Source: Epiperipatus broadwayi (Eukaryota; Onychophora; Udeonychophora; Euonychophora; Peripatidae). From it: DNA of 64,000 nucleotides. Where the stretch lies: contig JAQFVV010000018.1 of NCBI GenBank assembly GCA_028023455.1, forward strand, positions 8,666,679-8,730,678. Direction: 5' to 3'. Numbering within the stretch: position 1 is the first letter of the stretch; the number at the start of each line of letters is the position of its first letter. A program made the translations under genes and the position numbers. Positions 48,075-60,339 of this stretch are shown here, in pieces. The notes under the pieces are model-generated. The model saw nothing but the letters and a program-made list of their open reading frames with translations, was not told the origin of the DNA and did no database searches.

Positions 48075-50197
48075 TATAACGGGATGGCCTATTTGATAAC
48101 CTTAGTTGAGGCATCAAATATAACAGAATGGCATTTAATCATCCCAGTTGATATACCAAATATAACATAATCGATTATATTTAATGCTTCGAAATCATTA
48201 ACTTAATGCTTCTCAGTTAGGTTCGCCAAATATAACAGAATGGATTATATTTAAAATCTAAGTTGGTCTTGTTAAATATAAGGAGATGATTAAATTCCCT
48301 AGAAAGAGGATATGCATTTCACTACAATCGGACTTTGGGTCTTCAGGTAGAATGCTAGAAATGAATCGATGAAATACTAAGTCCATGATTATATCTATCT
48401 TTATTATGCTAGCTCAATAATCTTTAAATAAGTTTTAATATAATTTAGACTAGTTCATCCATCTTTCATCCCTCTTTCAGTCACCATTATGCCACGATAT
48501 TCAAACTCATGGAGAATTTGCAATTAGCTCTTTTCAGGGATAATTTCAAAACAAGTTATTATTTAATATGCCTTTATATAAGCATTAATTATAATTGATA
48601 TTCATATGATATTTATAATACTAGCATATATATAATATAATTCAATAATGATTAGACAAAGAGATCAAGTTAATAAATCAATATTTAATAAACAATAAAA
48701 AATATAATATAATAGATAATAAAATATTAATAAATAAATACGGATGAATTTTACCATTTTAAAAATATTAATAAATAATATTCTTATTTAACACCCTATG
48801 ATAAAATTCAATTCTATAATAAACTTTCAAAAATTAAAGAAAATAGTTTAAATTAACAGATATATAAAAACAATATCTGGATTCAAAAATTAATAATTTA
48901 TGTAACTTATTAACTTATTTACCATTCTTATTTATATGTTTCATAATTACTAATATATAAGTACTATTTATAATTGTATAACTTATATATTATATGTATT
49001 TTTGATAAATAAAATACATTGAACGTTTACAATATTATGTAGTAAATACAATATAATCCTGTTTAAAATATCTATTAAATAATAACTATTCTTTATATCC
49101 TTCATCTAATTTGATGAATTATATCAAGCTTTCAATTAATTATATTTAATATTAAATATAATTTTCCTATTAAGATATAATGATGCGATGACAAATTTGA
49201 AATAAAGATAATAATAATAATAATAAACATACTAAAATAACATAAGCATTATTACAATATAAATATAAATAAATAATAAAGAAAACTTATTTTCCAGAGT
49301 TGAAAGTAGATATTGAAGTTTATAGTTCATCATCCTAATGAAGATCTTTTACGAAGTATATTATTAATCCATTGGTATAATGATGATTTTATTTATCCTT
49401 AATTGATAAACTGTTAATAATATCCAATGACTTGATTGATATAATATGTAGTAAATATTCTTTGAATGATGATGTTCTTAATCTCCATTTTTCTATTATC
49501 ATTAGACGTTCTATATATCCAATATTTCAAAATATTTTAAAATAGCATGCAAGGTTGGTTTCGAAACCTTTACGATACAAAGCTGTTCTACTCAAAGCAC
49601 ATTGTTTTATCCTATATATATATATATAATTATCTTAAATTTATATATATCTGAAGAATAACGGAAGTGTTAAAACAACGTAGTTTTCAAAAAACTTAAA
49701 CAGACGTTCTTTTCTTTTATATTGCTATTCCTTTAAGATTTAACAGAAAATTAAAATATTTTCCTTGCAGACTTTTAATCCACAGATTATCTTAATTTGG
49801 AAAAGTTAATATTTAAATTCCAATCGTTGAACAGTAGTATTGATAAAAGAAAAAGTTATTTAAAGAGAAATGATTTTCTTTTTTCTCCTTAATAACAAGA
49901 GAACGAATAAATCTGCTCGTGTGTTATTACAAGTTCATGCTTTATTCAAATATTAATTGTTCAATAGACATTAAGATTTAATAATAAAATATATATAAAA
50001 TTATTTATTATTCTACTTCAAATCTGGCATTTTACTCAAAAGCTTAAGGTATGTATTATTTAAAACTCACATGTATATATAAATAGTTTATATATGTATA
50101 CATAATAAAATAGTCAAATAAATTTTATATTTATAAATAATTTCATAAGAGATAAAACACGTTAGACAAATAATAATAACTATAAGTTACTATTATA
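48075..50197 (-). repeat. Element B, 3' LTR
   Basis: In element orientation it starts TATAATAGTAAC directly after the polypurine tract and ends CCCGTTATA. The ends are therefore TATAA...TTATA rather than the usual TG...CA. The U5-side end (48085-48290) consists of degenerate units of about 60 bp around AAATATAACAGAATGG. Confidence 0.92.
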
Positions 50198-50212
50198 TTT
50201 CCCCTTCCCTTC
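50198..50212 (-). other. Element B polypurine tract
   Basis: GAAGGGAAGGGGAAA on the minus strand, immediately next to the 3' LTR. This fixes the LTR start and shows that the unusual TATAA end is real. Confidence 0.85.
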
Positions 50213-50742
50213 GGAAATTTAAAATTTTAATTTAAGTTAAAATTTTAAATACTTACAACTATTTTAGTATGTTCTTATAATTTAATTGCATTTATACTTG
50301 GATTTTATGAAGGGTTGAAGTTTTTTTTTTAACTGTTATATCTTTCCTTATACTTGGGCTATATTATTCTTTTGATAATGATCAAAAAAAATTAAGGACT
50401 TTGATGGTTAATTTTTTTTTTTATAAAAAAAAAATAAAATAAAAAAAATAATGTGTTTCCTTCTTGGACAACACAAATATATTTACTAGCCTTATTCCTG
50501 CTTCTTTAAGACTTATGGATTTGAAAAGGACTAAATAAATACTAGAGTATCCATTTATTAATATGAATTGACTCTATTGTTTTTACTTATTTCAAGGCAT
50601 TAAAGAATACCCTCATCAAAGCTAATGTTCTTAATATATTTCTCTTTACATTGATCACTATTATTATTATTTTTATTTACAACCGTATTGTTTACACTGC
50701 CCAATACTTATCTTGATATTCACCTTATTTCTTTATATAACA
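50213..50742 (-). other. Element B 3' untranslated region
   Basis: About 530 bp between the pol stop and the polypurine tract, AT-rich, with long A and T runs (50411-50450). No further gene (such as env) is present. Confidence 0.7.
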
Positions 50743-53700
50743 TTATAAACAGCCAAAATAAGGTTTTAAAATTCGTGAATTATATGTACCATGAATCTCT
50801 CCTTCTTGGTTAATCCAAAATGCATTTGGACCTGCCTTTTTAATGATAGTATAAGGTCCTTCGTATGTGTTGTAGAATTTGTGATATTTATTCTCTAATG
50901 GTTTACTAGGATGGAAAGTCTTTATCAATACTCTATCTCCAACTTTAAATTCATAAATACATTTTTTTTATTCCGGCATCTATTATTTGACATTTTAACA
51001 AGTTGTTTATGAGCTTGTATAATGTCTTTTTCTTCATTTATTTTGGGTTCATTAATAATAGGTTTATATTTTTTAAATTGTATAGGTATAGTTTGATGAA
51101 AGTGTAGTCGTATGGGTGAGAATCCAGTAGATTCATTTAAGCTCCAATTGATATAATCTACTACACATTTTGTCTGCTTTACCCAACCCTTATGCTCTTC
51201 TTCCAAATAGGTCCTAAACAAACGTCCAAGCTCCCGCATAATACGTTCGCATGGGTTTGATTGTGGATTCCTAATAGAGATTAGCACATGTTTTATTTTT
51301 GATATATCTACCCATTTCTTCCATTCCTTAGATAGAAAAGGTGTACCATGATCAGTTAGTATGGTTTTTGGCTTTCCTATCATTGGAAATTGGAGAGTAC
51401 TCAATACTTTGATTGTATGTTTAGTATTGGCTTGGGGTATTGGGTAAGCAGCAACATATTTGGAAAAGAGATCATAAGTGACTAATAAATATTTTTGTTT
51501 GTTAAATGGGGGCAAAGGCCCATAATAGTCAATTGCTAAGATCTCATTTGGTCTTTCTGGAATGATAGAATTAATTGAATTAATATAATTTTGGTTTACT
51601 GACTTAGCTCTTAAGCAAATTAGACAATCTTGGAGTGATTTCAAGATGTCTTTATACATTTTTGGCCAGTAAAACCAATTCTTAAGGGTATGTTCTGTCT
51701 TGTGAGCACCATAATGCCCATATAGACAGTGTACATATTTTATGAGTGGGTCACGTAAAGACTTTGGTATTATTGTCCTCCACTCATCAATGTTATCATT
51801 CATTTTATATAGTAAGACCTGCTGTTCTAATTTAAAATGGTTAAGATCTTTAGGTGCATTCAAAACTTCCTCCCCTAATAAAACTTTTATAATTGGGTTT
51901 AATTATGGGTCATTAAATTGTAGCTCAGGTAAGTTTTCCAACTCGTTCTCTACATTACTATCAGCCATCACATTGACATTCGTAATGTAGGCATTGTCTA
52001 CCATCAAATGATTTTGTTCTGACCTACATGGATTTCGACTAAGCACATCAGCCACGATATTCTCGGATCCTTTGCAATAATGCACAGTGTAATTAAATTC
52101 CTGTAACAATAAACTCCATCTAACTAGATGACTATTAGTCAGATAACTGTGATTCAGGAATTCAAGGCTTTTGTGATCAGTGATCACTATCACCTCTGAT
52201 CCGAGTAGCATTTGTCGAAATTTTTGGAAAGCCCAGACTATTGCTAGTGCTTCCTTCTCTGTAACCATGTAATTTATTTCTGGACCTTTCAAGAGCCGGC
52301 TAATAAAGTAGAGGACACCTGGTTGGCCATCCTCTTGGATTTGGGACAGTGTTACCCCTAATCCAAAACCACTACTATCTGTTTGAACAATGAATGGTTT
52401 ATTAAAATCAGGGAAAGCTAACATAGTTAACTTTAAAAACCCTGTTTTAATATTCTCAAATGCACGGTCTTGTTCTTCAGTCCATTTCCAACGTTCATCT
52501 TTTCTAATCAATTTTAGCAATGGTTCCATGTGGTCTGAGAACTTCTGATAGAAACGGTTGTAAAAATTACATAGGCCTAAAAATGATCTAATTTGTTTTC
52601 GAGTAGATGGTTTAGGAAAGTTTTGAATGGCAGAGATCTTCTCTGGATGAGGTCTTATCCCATTGCAACCAACAATATGACCTAAGAAGACTACTTGGTT
52701 GGAAACTAAAGTACTCTTCTTGAAGTTAATTTTTATACCTTTCAGAAAACACTCTTTAAAAATATATATATATAAATGTTGAAGGTGTTCTTCAACTGTG
52801 GTGGATGCAATAATTACATCATCCACATAAATAATTATGATTTGTTTTACCTCAGGAGATAAAGTCTTATCCAAACACCTAATTAGACCTGCACCACTAT
52901 TTATCAATCCAAAGGGCATCCTATTAAATTGGTATGTAAAACCCTCATAACGGAAAGCAGTATATTGGCGATCTTCTGGATGAAGTTCAATCTGCCAATA
53001 GCTGGAGGTTAAATCGAAAGTAGAAAATACCTTCTTATTTCCAAATTTCACGAATAATTCATGTATGGGCAGCGGTATATTTCTGTCTGGGACAGTAATT
53101 TTGTTTAGTTGTCTAGCATCTAAACAAAATCTCATCGACCCATCTTTCTTCTTCACAGTTACTACTGGATTACAGTAAGGTGAAGAGCATTTGGAAATGA
53201 TTTCCCAATCCAGCATTTTGTTAATTTGCTTAGATATATCTTCCCGATATTGGTATGGAATAGGATACGATTTGGATTGGAATGGTTGATCATGAATTAA
53301 TCTAATTCTCTGTTGGAATCCCTTTATCACTCCTGGTATGTCTGAGAAAATAGAATTAAATTCTCTTATAACAAATCGTAATTTCAATATATCATCACTT
53401 CCAAGCAAGTTGGATTCTGTGAGTTTACTCTCTAAGAGTGTTTCTGGAATGCTAGATGTTATACAGTCAACTTCAATTAGATCATATCTTGGAAGCAATG
53501 TCATCTCCAAGACTTCATCATTAATTTTAACTGTTTTATTACAGAAATCAATTACACAAGTGTTCAAATGTAGGAAGTCTGCCCCTAAAATAACATTGTG
53601 AATCAAACCATTCAAAATTAAAAATACATGATAGAGAGTTGTTTGGCCAATTTTAATCTCAATCCAAATTTGTTTTTGGATTAATTTAGCTTTTCTGCTG

Positions 53701-53993
53701 TTAGCCATGGTAACCTGCATAGATTTTAATGGTAATATTTTGATGTTAGGATTTATTGCTAAAATCTCTTGATAAAATTTCTCTGATATCACTGAAATTT
53801 GGCTACCAGAATCTAATAATGCTTTAACCAGCAAGCTCTCAAACAAAACTTCTATCATAGGGCAACTTTGTAAAACAAAATTTGGTGTTTTATCTTCCCA
53901 TGAACACATCATGTTAGTGATTTCTCGTGTAAAAGATTGATTCAAGTTCCTCATTGGGTATTTGGTTTCTTGAGGTGAGGAACATTTCCTCAA
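50743..53993 (-). pseudogene. Element B pol: protease, RT, RNase H, integrase; one stop and one frameshift
   Basis: The first 696 codons hold protease (Asp61-Ser-Gly), RT fingers (KKKDG, CLDARQLN), palm (SSYWQIELHP, RMPFGLINSGAG, YVDD at about 389-392) and RNase H (QTDSSGFG, EKEALA, TDHKSLEFL). A TAA at 51903-51905 interrupts the frame, which then continues unchanged into integrase: His45/His50/Cys80/Cys83 zinc finger and catalytic Asp112, Asp171 and Glu206 (numbered from 51863). In an A8 run at 50962-50969 the frame slips. The C-terminal YEGPYTI module follows in another frame to 50743. The frame opens with a TTG and no ATG, so Pol is probably made as a frameshift fusion with Gag. All catalytic residues are intact. 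The lesions are few and look recent. Confidence 0.9.
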
Positions 53994-53999
53994 GTACCC

Positions 54000-54235
54000 T
54001 TTTAGTTTGTTTTATGTGAAACTATAGATATATCTTTACTACATCCCGGTTTTGGGGAATTTCTTGGATTATTAGAAGAAGTTATTTTTACTTTATTTAA
54101 ATTATCACGATTTATTTTGGGAGAGGGGTCATAAGGTATATTCCTTTGAGATGTTTTTCCCTTCCAATAATTGGTATCTCTATTATTTTTCCTTCTATTA
54201 TAAAATATTGTATTGATTGAAGCTTCCTCCTTTTT
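54000..54235 (-). pseudogene. Element B gag-pol junction (nucleocapsid region)
   Basis: Gag ends at 54236 just before an A7 run. In the +1-shifted frame a basic stretch (NTIFYNRRKNNRD, YWKGKTSQRN) continues to a stop near 54016. A GYLRKC segment on the pol side and a lone Cys/His before it look like a broken zinc knuckle. It could be a programmed frameshift site or simply a slipped homopolymer. Confidence 0.5.
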
Positions 54236-56227
54236 TTAATCAGGTAATCTAATTGATAAATTGGTTTGATTCATATCAATACTATTTAAAAGTTCTACTA
54301 TTTGTTCTATTTTTGTTATATTGGTACACAATAATGATTGTTCTATTTTAAGTGGTAAATTTCTTTTTATTATTCTAATCATTTCGCCTTCACTTAAATG
54401 ATAAGTATTAAGTGTTCTTAACTTTGTTATTTGATGGCGAAAGAATTTGGTCAAGATTTCTCCAGGTGTCTGCTTATACTTATCCTGGAATATTTGGTAC
54501 AATAAAGCCTCTTGTCTATCCCTATTCCAAAAATTTTTAATTAATAATTCTTGGTATTCCATATAAGTAGATGGAGTTTGTGATAAAGACTCCCACCACA
54601 TTAATGCATCTCCTTGTAAGTGACTGTATGCAATAATCATTTTTTCTCCTTCTGATAAATTACGGTTAACGGAAAAATAAAGATTAAGGCTTCTAATATG
54701 TTCTATAGGAGATTCATTATGAGACCCCTTGAATATTTTTAACCTAACAAATTGGTTAATTGTACTACTTGGTATTGAATGATTGTATACATTTTGTTTT
54801 TCTAAAATATTCAACTGAGAAGTTGATGTTTGATTTTCATGATTAATCCTACAAGTATTTAAGTTTAAACCTTCTAATTCAAAATTACTAGGATATTTTT
54901 CAACTTCAGACATTATATGATACTGAAAATTTGATCTATCACCAGAAGCAATTACTTGTTGTGAATCTTTTTGAATAACTTCCAAATGATTTTCACCAAG
55001 ATTTTGTTCTTGATTACTACTACAAGTATTTACATTCTTTTCAACCTGATGAATTTCTATAGTTGGTGTTTTTTTACATATTTGTGTTTCAATAACTCAA
55101 AATCTAGTATCAGTTGATTCTTTTATTTTATTTACTCTATTCAAAGTTTCAGTAGTATCTTCCCTTAATTTTTCCAATACATTTTTATCTTTATTTGTAT
55201 TAATTTCTATTGAATTCATTTTATTTTCCAAAGTTTTAAGTTGATGATCAATAGTCTCTAATACATTATTCTGGGATTCTACCTCATTATTATGTTTAGT
55301 AGAAAGTTGATCTATTCTTGTGTGTGTTTGTTGTCTATCTTCTTGGATTTCATTCCGTATTTTATTTTGTTCTTCCTTTACTTCTTCCCTAAAAATTCCT
55401 TGATTTTTATACATTTCATCACATTTAACATTTAATCTATCTATGATGTCATTTTGGAACTCACTAAACCATTGTTGACATTTTGAATTATTTTTATCAA
55501 TTTCATTCTTTAGGTCATTTAATGCTTGTTTAATTTCAATGTTATCTCTTTGAACATTATCCACATTCAAATTTAGCTGTTCCATTTTAGTAGATAATTT
55601 ATTTTCAATTCCTGTTATTTCAACCTTCAAATCATTTTTTAAACTATCTAATTTTTTACTATTATCACTTTTTAAATCATCTAATTTTTTATTATCATCT
55701 AATTTTTTATTATTATCACTTAATTTTTGACTTAAACTATCAATATTATCATCTAATTTTTTTTTATTATCACTTAATTTTTGATTTAAACTATCAATAT
55801 AATCATCTAATTTTTTATTATTATCATCTAATTTTTTATTATTATCATTTAATTTTTTATTAATATCATCAAGTAATTTTTGATTATTACTGTCCATTTT
55901 ACTCATAAATATTTGGAACATTTCCATCATAGTTGTATTATTATCTATAACCTTTGTTGAACCAACATTAAGTGATTGGTTAATCTCAATTTTAGATAAT
56001 TGATTTAAATCTTCATCAACTATATTTTGTGTTTGAGATACTACTTGATCTAAACTCTGTGTTTGTTGAGGGTATTCAACTATGGTTGTAGAACCCCCTG
56101 ATGCTTGTACTAATGATGATTGTTCTATAATACTACTATCATCACTTAGTTCACTTTGCAAATCATCTTGCATTTGACTAGAGCATTCAATATCTTTGTT
56201 TGAAAACATTTTCCCACTTCGAAGCAT
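54236..56227 (-). pseudogene. Element B gag with long heptad coiled coil; one in-frame stop
   Basis: A single frame of 664 codons from an ATG at 56227 to 54236, broken only by a TGA at 55097-55099. Residues 1-100 are acidic, Ser/Gln-rich. Residues about 113-200 are a run of near-exact 7-residue units of the NKKLDDN type, with Leu at every seventh position, which predicts a long parallel coiled coil; the helix-forming pattern continues to about 370. After the stop come a linker and then the capsid (about 485-660): FVRLKIFKGS, MIIAYSHLQGDALMWWESL and KFFRHQ blocks, as in gypsy Gag. The coiled-coil extension is absent from element A. TGA most likely replaced a sense codon by one transition. Confidence 0.88.
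55660..55875 (-). repeat. Coding minisatellite of 21-bp units in gag
   Basis: Units of about 21 bp (TCTAATTTTTTATTATTATCA on the plus strand, with variants ending in TTA/TGA and inserts coding IDSL) encode the NKKLDDN heptads. Unit length equals one heptad, so unit gain or loss keeps both frame and coiled-coil register. Confidence 0.85.
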
Positions 56228-56773
56228 AACAAATTTTAACTTAATTCAAATATTACTCAAGTGTATATATATTTTTATAACCAAAATATTATATCGTAAA
56301 GTTCTCTACCACCTCATGCTATTTATATATACTTATGATGTTCTAATGATATATGTGTATATTTTTAAACATCTATGTCTATAGAAAAACTTTATCCCAC
56401 TCAACTCTTGTTTAAAACATAATTTAATAATTAGTTATTTAAATATTGATCTCTCTAAATCATATTATATATATTATCATTTTTTTATTTATATTAATCT
56501 TGTAATTATAAACACCATATGAATCTTCATAACAACATACTTGTTACTAAGAATAATCAATTAATCTATCCATGACTTTTTCACTATATGTAATAATATA
56601 GAATCATTGATTCAAAGCCCCAGATAATATACTAAATATGTAATAGTATATAATTTATACCTGTGATGAACTTAAATGTTCAAAGCCTAAAACGTTGAGC
56701 ACCAAATATAAATAAGCAGTCTACAGGGTATGAGATTTAATTAATCGAAGCCCCAAATGTTTCGGTCACCAAA
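56228..56773 (-). promoter_or_regulatory. Element B leader with candidate primer-binding site
   Basis: Immediately inside the 5' LTR the minus strand reads TTTGGTGACCGAAACATTTG. TGGTGACC matches the 3' end expected of tRNA-Trp, a primer known for some gypsy lineages, but the match does not extend well beyond 8 bases. The leader repeats fragments of the LTR-end unit (CACCAAATATAA at about 56698 and 56768; AAGCC..A blocks). Confidence 0.5.
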
Positions 56774-58889
56774 TATAATGGGATGGCCTATTTGATAGCC
56801 TTAGTTGAGGCATCAAATATAACAGAACGGCATTTAATCATCCCAGTTGATATACCAAATATAACATAATCGATTATATTTAATGCTTGGAAATCATTAA
56901 CTTAATGCTTCACAGTTAGGTTCACCAAATATAACAGAATGGATTATATTTAAAATCTAAGTTGGTCTTGTTAAATATAAGGAGATGATTAAATTCCCTA
57001 GAAAGAGGATATGCATTTCACTACAATCGGACTTTGGGTCTTCAGGTAGAATGCTAGAAATGAATCGATGAAATACTAAGTCCATGATTATATCTATCTT
57101 TATTATGCTAACTCAATAATCTTTAAATAAGTTTTAATATAATTTAGACTAGTTCATCCATCTTTCATCCCTCTTTCAGTCACCATTATGCCACGATATT
57201 CAAACTCATGGAGAATTTGCAATTAGCTCTTTTCAGGGATAATTTCAAAACAAGTTATTATTTAAAATGCCTTTACATAAGCATTAATTATAATTGATAT
57301 TCATATGATATTTATAATACTAGCATATATATAATATAATTCAATAATGATTAGACAAAGAGATCAAGTTAATAAATCAATATTTAATAAACAATAAAAA
57401 ATATAATATAATAGATAATAAAATATTAATAAATAAATACGGATGAATTTTACCATTTTAAAAATATTAATAAATAATATTCTTATTTAACACCCTATGA
57501 TAAAATTCAATTCTATAATAAACTTTCAAAAATTAAAGAAAATAGTTTAAATTAACAGATATATAAAAACAATATCTGGATTCAAAAATTAATAATTTAT
57601 GTAACTTATTAACTTATTTACCATTCTTATTTATATGTTTCATAATTACTAATATATAAGTACTATTTATAATTGTATAACTTATATATTATATGTATTT
57701 TTGATAAATAAAATACATTGAACGTTTACAATATTATGTAGTAAATACAATATAATCCTGTTTAAAATATCTATTAAATAATAACTATTCTTTATATCCT
57801 TCATCTAATTTGATGAATTATATCAAGCTTTCAATTAATTATATTTAATATTAAATATAATTTTCCTATTAAGATATAATGATGTGATGCCAAATTTGAA
57901 ATAAAGATAATAATAATAATAAACATATTAAAATAATATAAGCATTATTACAATATAAATATAAATAAATAATAAAGAAAACTTATTTTCCAGAGTTGAA
58001 AGTAAATATTGAAGTTTATAGTTCATCATCCTAATGAAGATCTTTTACGAAGTATATTATTAATCCATTGGTATAATGATGATTTTATTTATCCTTAATT
58101 GATAAACTGTTAATAATATCCAATGACTTGATTGATATAATATGTAGTAAATATTCTTCGAATGATGATGTTCTTAATCTCCATTTTTCTATTATCATTA
58201 GACGTTCTATATATCCAATATTTCAAAATATTTTAAAATAGCATGCAAGGTTGGTTTTGAAACCTTTACGATACAAAGCTGTTCTACTCAAAGCACATTG
58301 TTTTATCCTATATATATATAATTATCTTAAATTTATATATATCTGAAGAATAACGGAAGTGTTAAAACAACGTAGTTTTCAAAAAACTTAAACAGACGTT
58401 CTTTTCTTTTATATTGCTATTCCTTTAAGATTTAACAGAAAATTAAAATATTTTCCTTGCAGACTTTTAATCCACAGATTATCTTAATTTGGAAAAGTTA
58501 ATATTTAAATTCCAATCATTGAACAGTAGTATTGATAAAAGAAAAAGTTATTTAAAGAGAAATGATTTTTTTTTTTCTCCTTAATAACAAGAGAACGAAT
58601 AAATCTGCTCGTGTGTTATTACAAGTTCATGCTTTATTCAAATATTAATTGTTCAATAGACATTAAGATTTAATAATAAAATATATATAAAATTATTTAT
58701 TACTCAACTTCAAATCTGGCATTTTACCCAAAAGCTTAAGGGATGTATTATTTAAAACTCACATGTATATACAAATAGTTTATATATGTATACATAATAA
58801 AATAGTCAAATAAATTTTATATTTATAAATAATTTCATAAGAGATAAAACATGTTAGACCAATAATAATAACTGTAAGTTACTATTATA
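56774..58889 (-). repeat. Element B, 5' LTR
   Basis: Matches the 3' LTR from the CCATTATA end (one base changed relative to the partner's CCGTTATA) to TATAATAGT. About 27 substitutions, most of them transitions, plus length changes in ATA and TA runs were counted by eye over 2.1 kb. Confidence 0.92.
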
Positions 58890-59050
58890 ATATATATTTA
58901 TATAATTCTTGTTAAGAATGCAATTTTTTTTCTTTTTTATTTTTACTTTTTAGTTTTTTCCCTCACATTCTGATTTATATTTACTGATAAAGAATTGAGA
59001 AAGTTTTATTTTTTTATTTTAACTACTTTTACTTGATTAATTGAAGTTGT

Positions 59051-60339
59051 TTAGTCTACCTCCTTATTTGTGACTAAAAACAGTAGCTGCTAGTTTTCAT
59101 GTTTGTTGAATATTGGCATTGCAGAGAAGTGTATGTGGGCTTTTAGTAATGATCCTAACACACAACACTTACTATACCTAAAGTTCAGAAACTATAGAAT
59201 CTGAATTTAGGACCAGCATATATATATATATATATTACCCTAGAACATTCATCTAACCAATCTACTTGAAAAAACAGCCTAATCTTTAGAAATTTCAGTG
59301 ATATGCAACTGATATATCAAAGCACAGACAAATGTTGATTATATTGCACTTCTTATGCTGCTCATGATATTTATATAAATGTATAAAACACAGATGAAAA
59401 AGGTTGGCTAATCTATTTCTGTTTATTACCCTAAAGAAAGTGTTTTTAACCTGTACTGTACTAAATTGTTTTAAAAATAAATATATTTGGAATGAATTGA
59501 ATAAATTATAATTTACTAGCCAATGAAAAAAGAGTTCAACAAAATGACTGATCAATGAAAGTCCCAAAATAATTTAAAAACCTCCAGAGATTAGAAACTT
59601 TAGTTATGTTTCTTTGAATTGTCTTATATTATTCCTAAATGATTGGTTTTAGAATCAAAAATAATAATAATGAAATTTCCAAATGTATGGAGTTTTTTTT
59701 ATAGTAATCATAGATAAAAATCCAGATTTTTGATTGAGTTAATATAATTGGATTTTTTATAATTAAAATATGCAAAAGTAATTTGATTTATAAGTCAAAA
59801 AAATAAGAATTAATGATTAAAATATTATTTTTATATATTTGTATATATTACCTTTAAGATCATTTATTATTTATATATTGCTAAAACAGAATAATATTGG
59901 CCTATAGATTTAATAAATTAATTATTAAGAATTGAAATAGTTTATAAGCATGTTGTGTAAATATTGCATCTTTATAAATTATTAACATGGTTTAGTTTTA
60001 TAAAAGTTAAGAAAAATAATAATTGAAATATTTTATGATATCACACAAAACATGCAAAAGTGACTGGATGCAGATGTCATTGTATTTATGACCTGTTACC
60101 ATTTATATATCTATAAACTACAATTTAAATATTGTTATGTATATATATTTTATTTGTCAATCTATAGAAATAAATAATATTTAATATCTATATATCAAAA
60201 TCAGAAATGATAATTCTGTATTATTAAAATATTTTTCAGATTCTTAATTTTATTTTTTATTATTATCTCTACATCTAATTAATCAATAAATATATTAATT
60301 ATGATTTTAAGTTATTCCAGTGATGTTATTTAATACTAG
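59051..60339. other. AT-rich gene-free DNA
   Basis: No continuing match to block X was seen. TA tract at 59217-59236. No exon or mobile element recognised. Confidence 0.4.

Larger units (their letters stand above)
48075..58889 (-). mobile_element. LTR element B: young, nearly complete Ty3/gypsy retrotransposon
   Basis: 10.8 kb, with LTRs of 2123 and 2116 bp that differ by only about 1-1.5% by eye plus a few repeat-length indels. Minus-strand order: 5' LTR, leader with primer-binding site, long gag, protease-RT-RNase H, integrase, 3' UTR, polypurine tract, 3' LTR. ATAT on both sides is compatible with a 4-bp target duplication but lies in a TA tract. Block X supplies the empty site near 26070. 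It belongs to the same broad lineage as element A (shared FGLINSG RT box). Confidence 0.93.
40740..59050 (+). repeat. Block Y: diverged duplicate of block X, with nested insertions
   Basis: Collinear with 22950-26190 but expanded more than fivefold by insertions: a Merlin element (41078-42740), an unassigned segment (about 42861-46345), a partial MITE (47612-47860) and LTR element B (48075-58889). At the Tigger-like insertion point of X, Y instead reads ACATATTTAAATATGTAATT: the site without the element, plus a short 14-base palindrome. Confidence 0.75.

Noticed and set aside
50411-50450. A/T runs as a transcription terminator or tRNA-type stop
   Set aside because: Lies in the 3' UTR of an LTR element transcribed by RNA polymerase II; simple homopolymers only.
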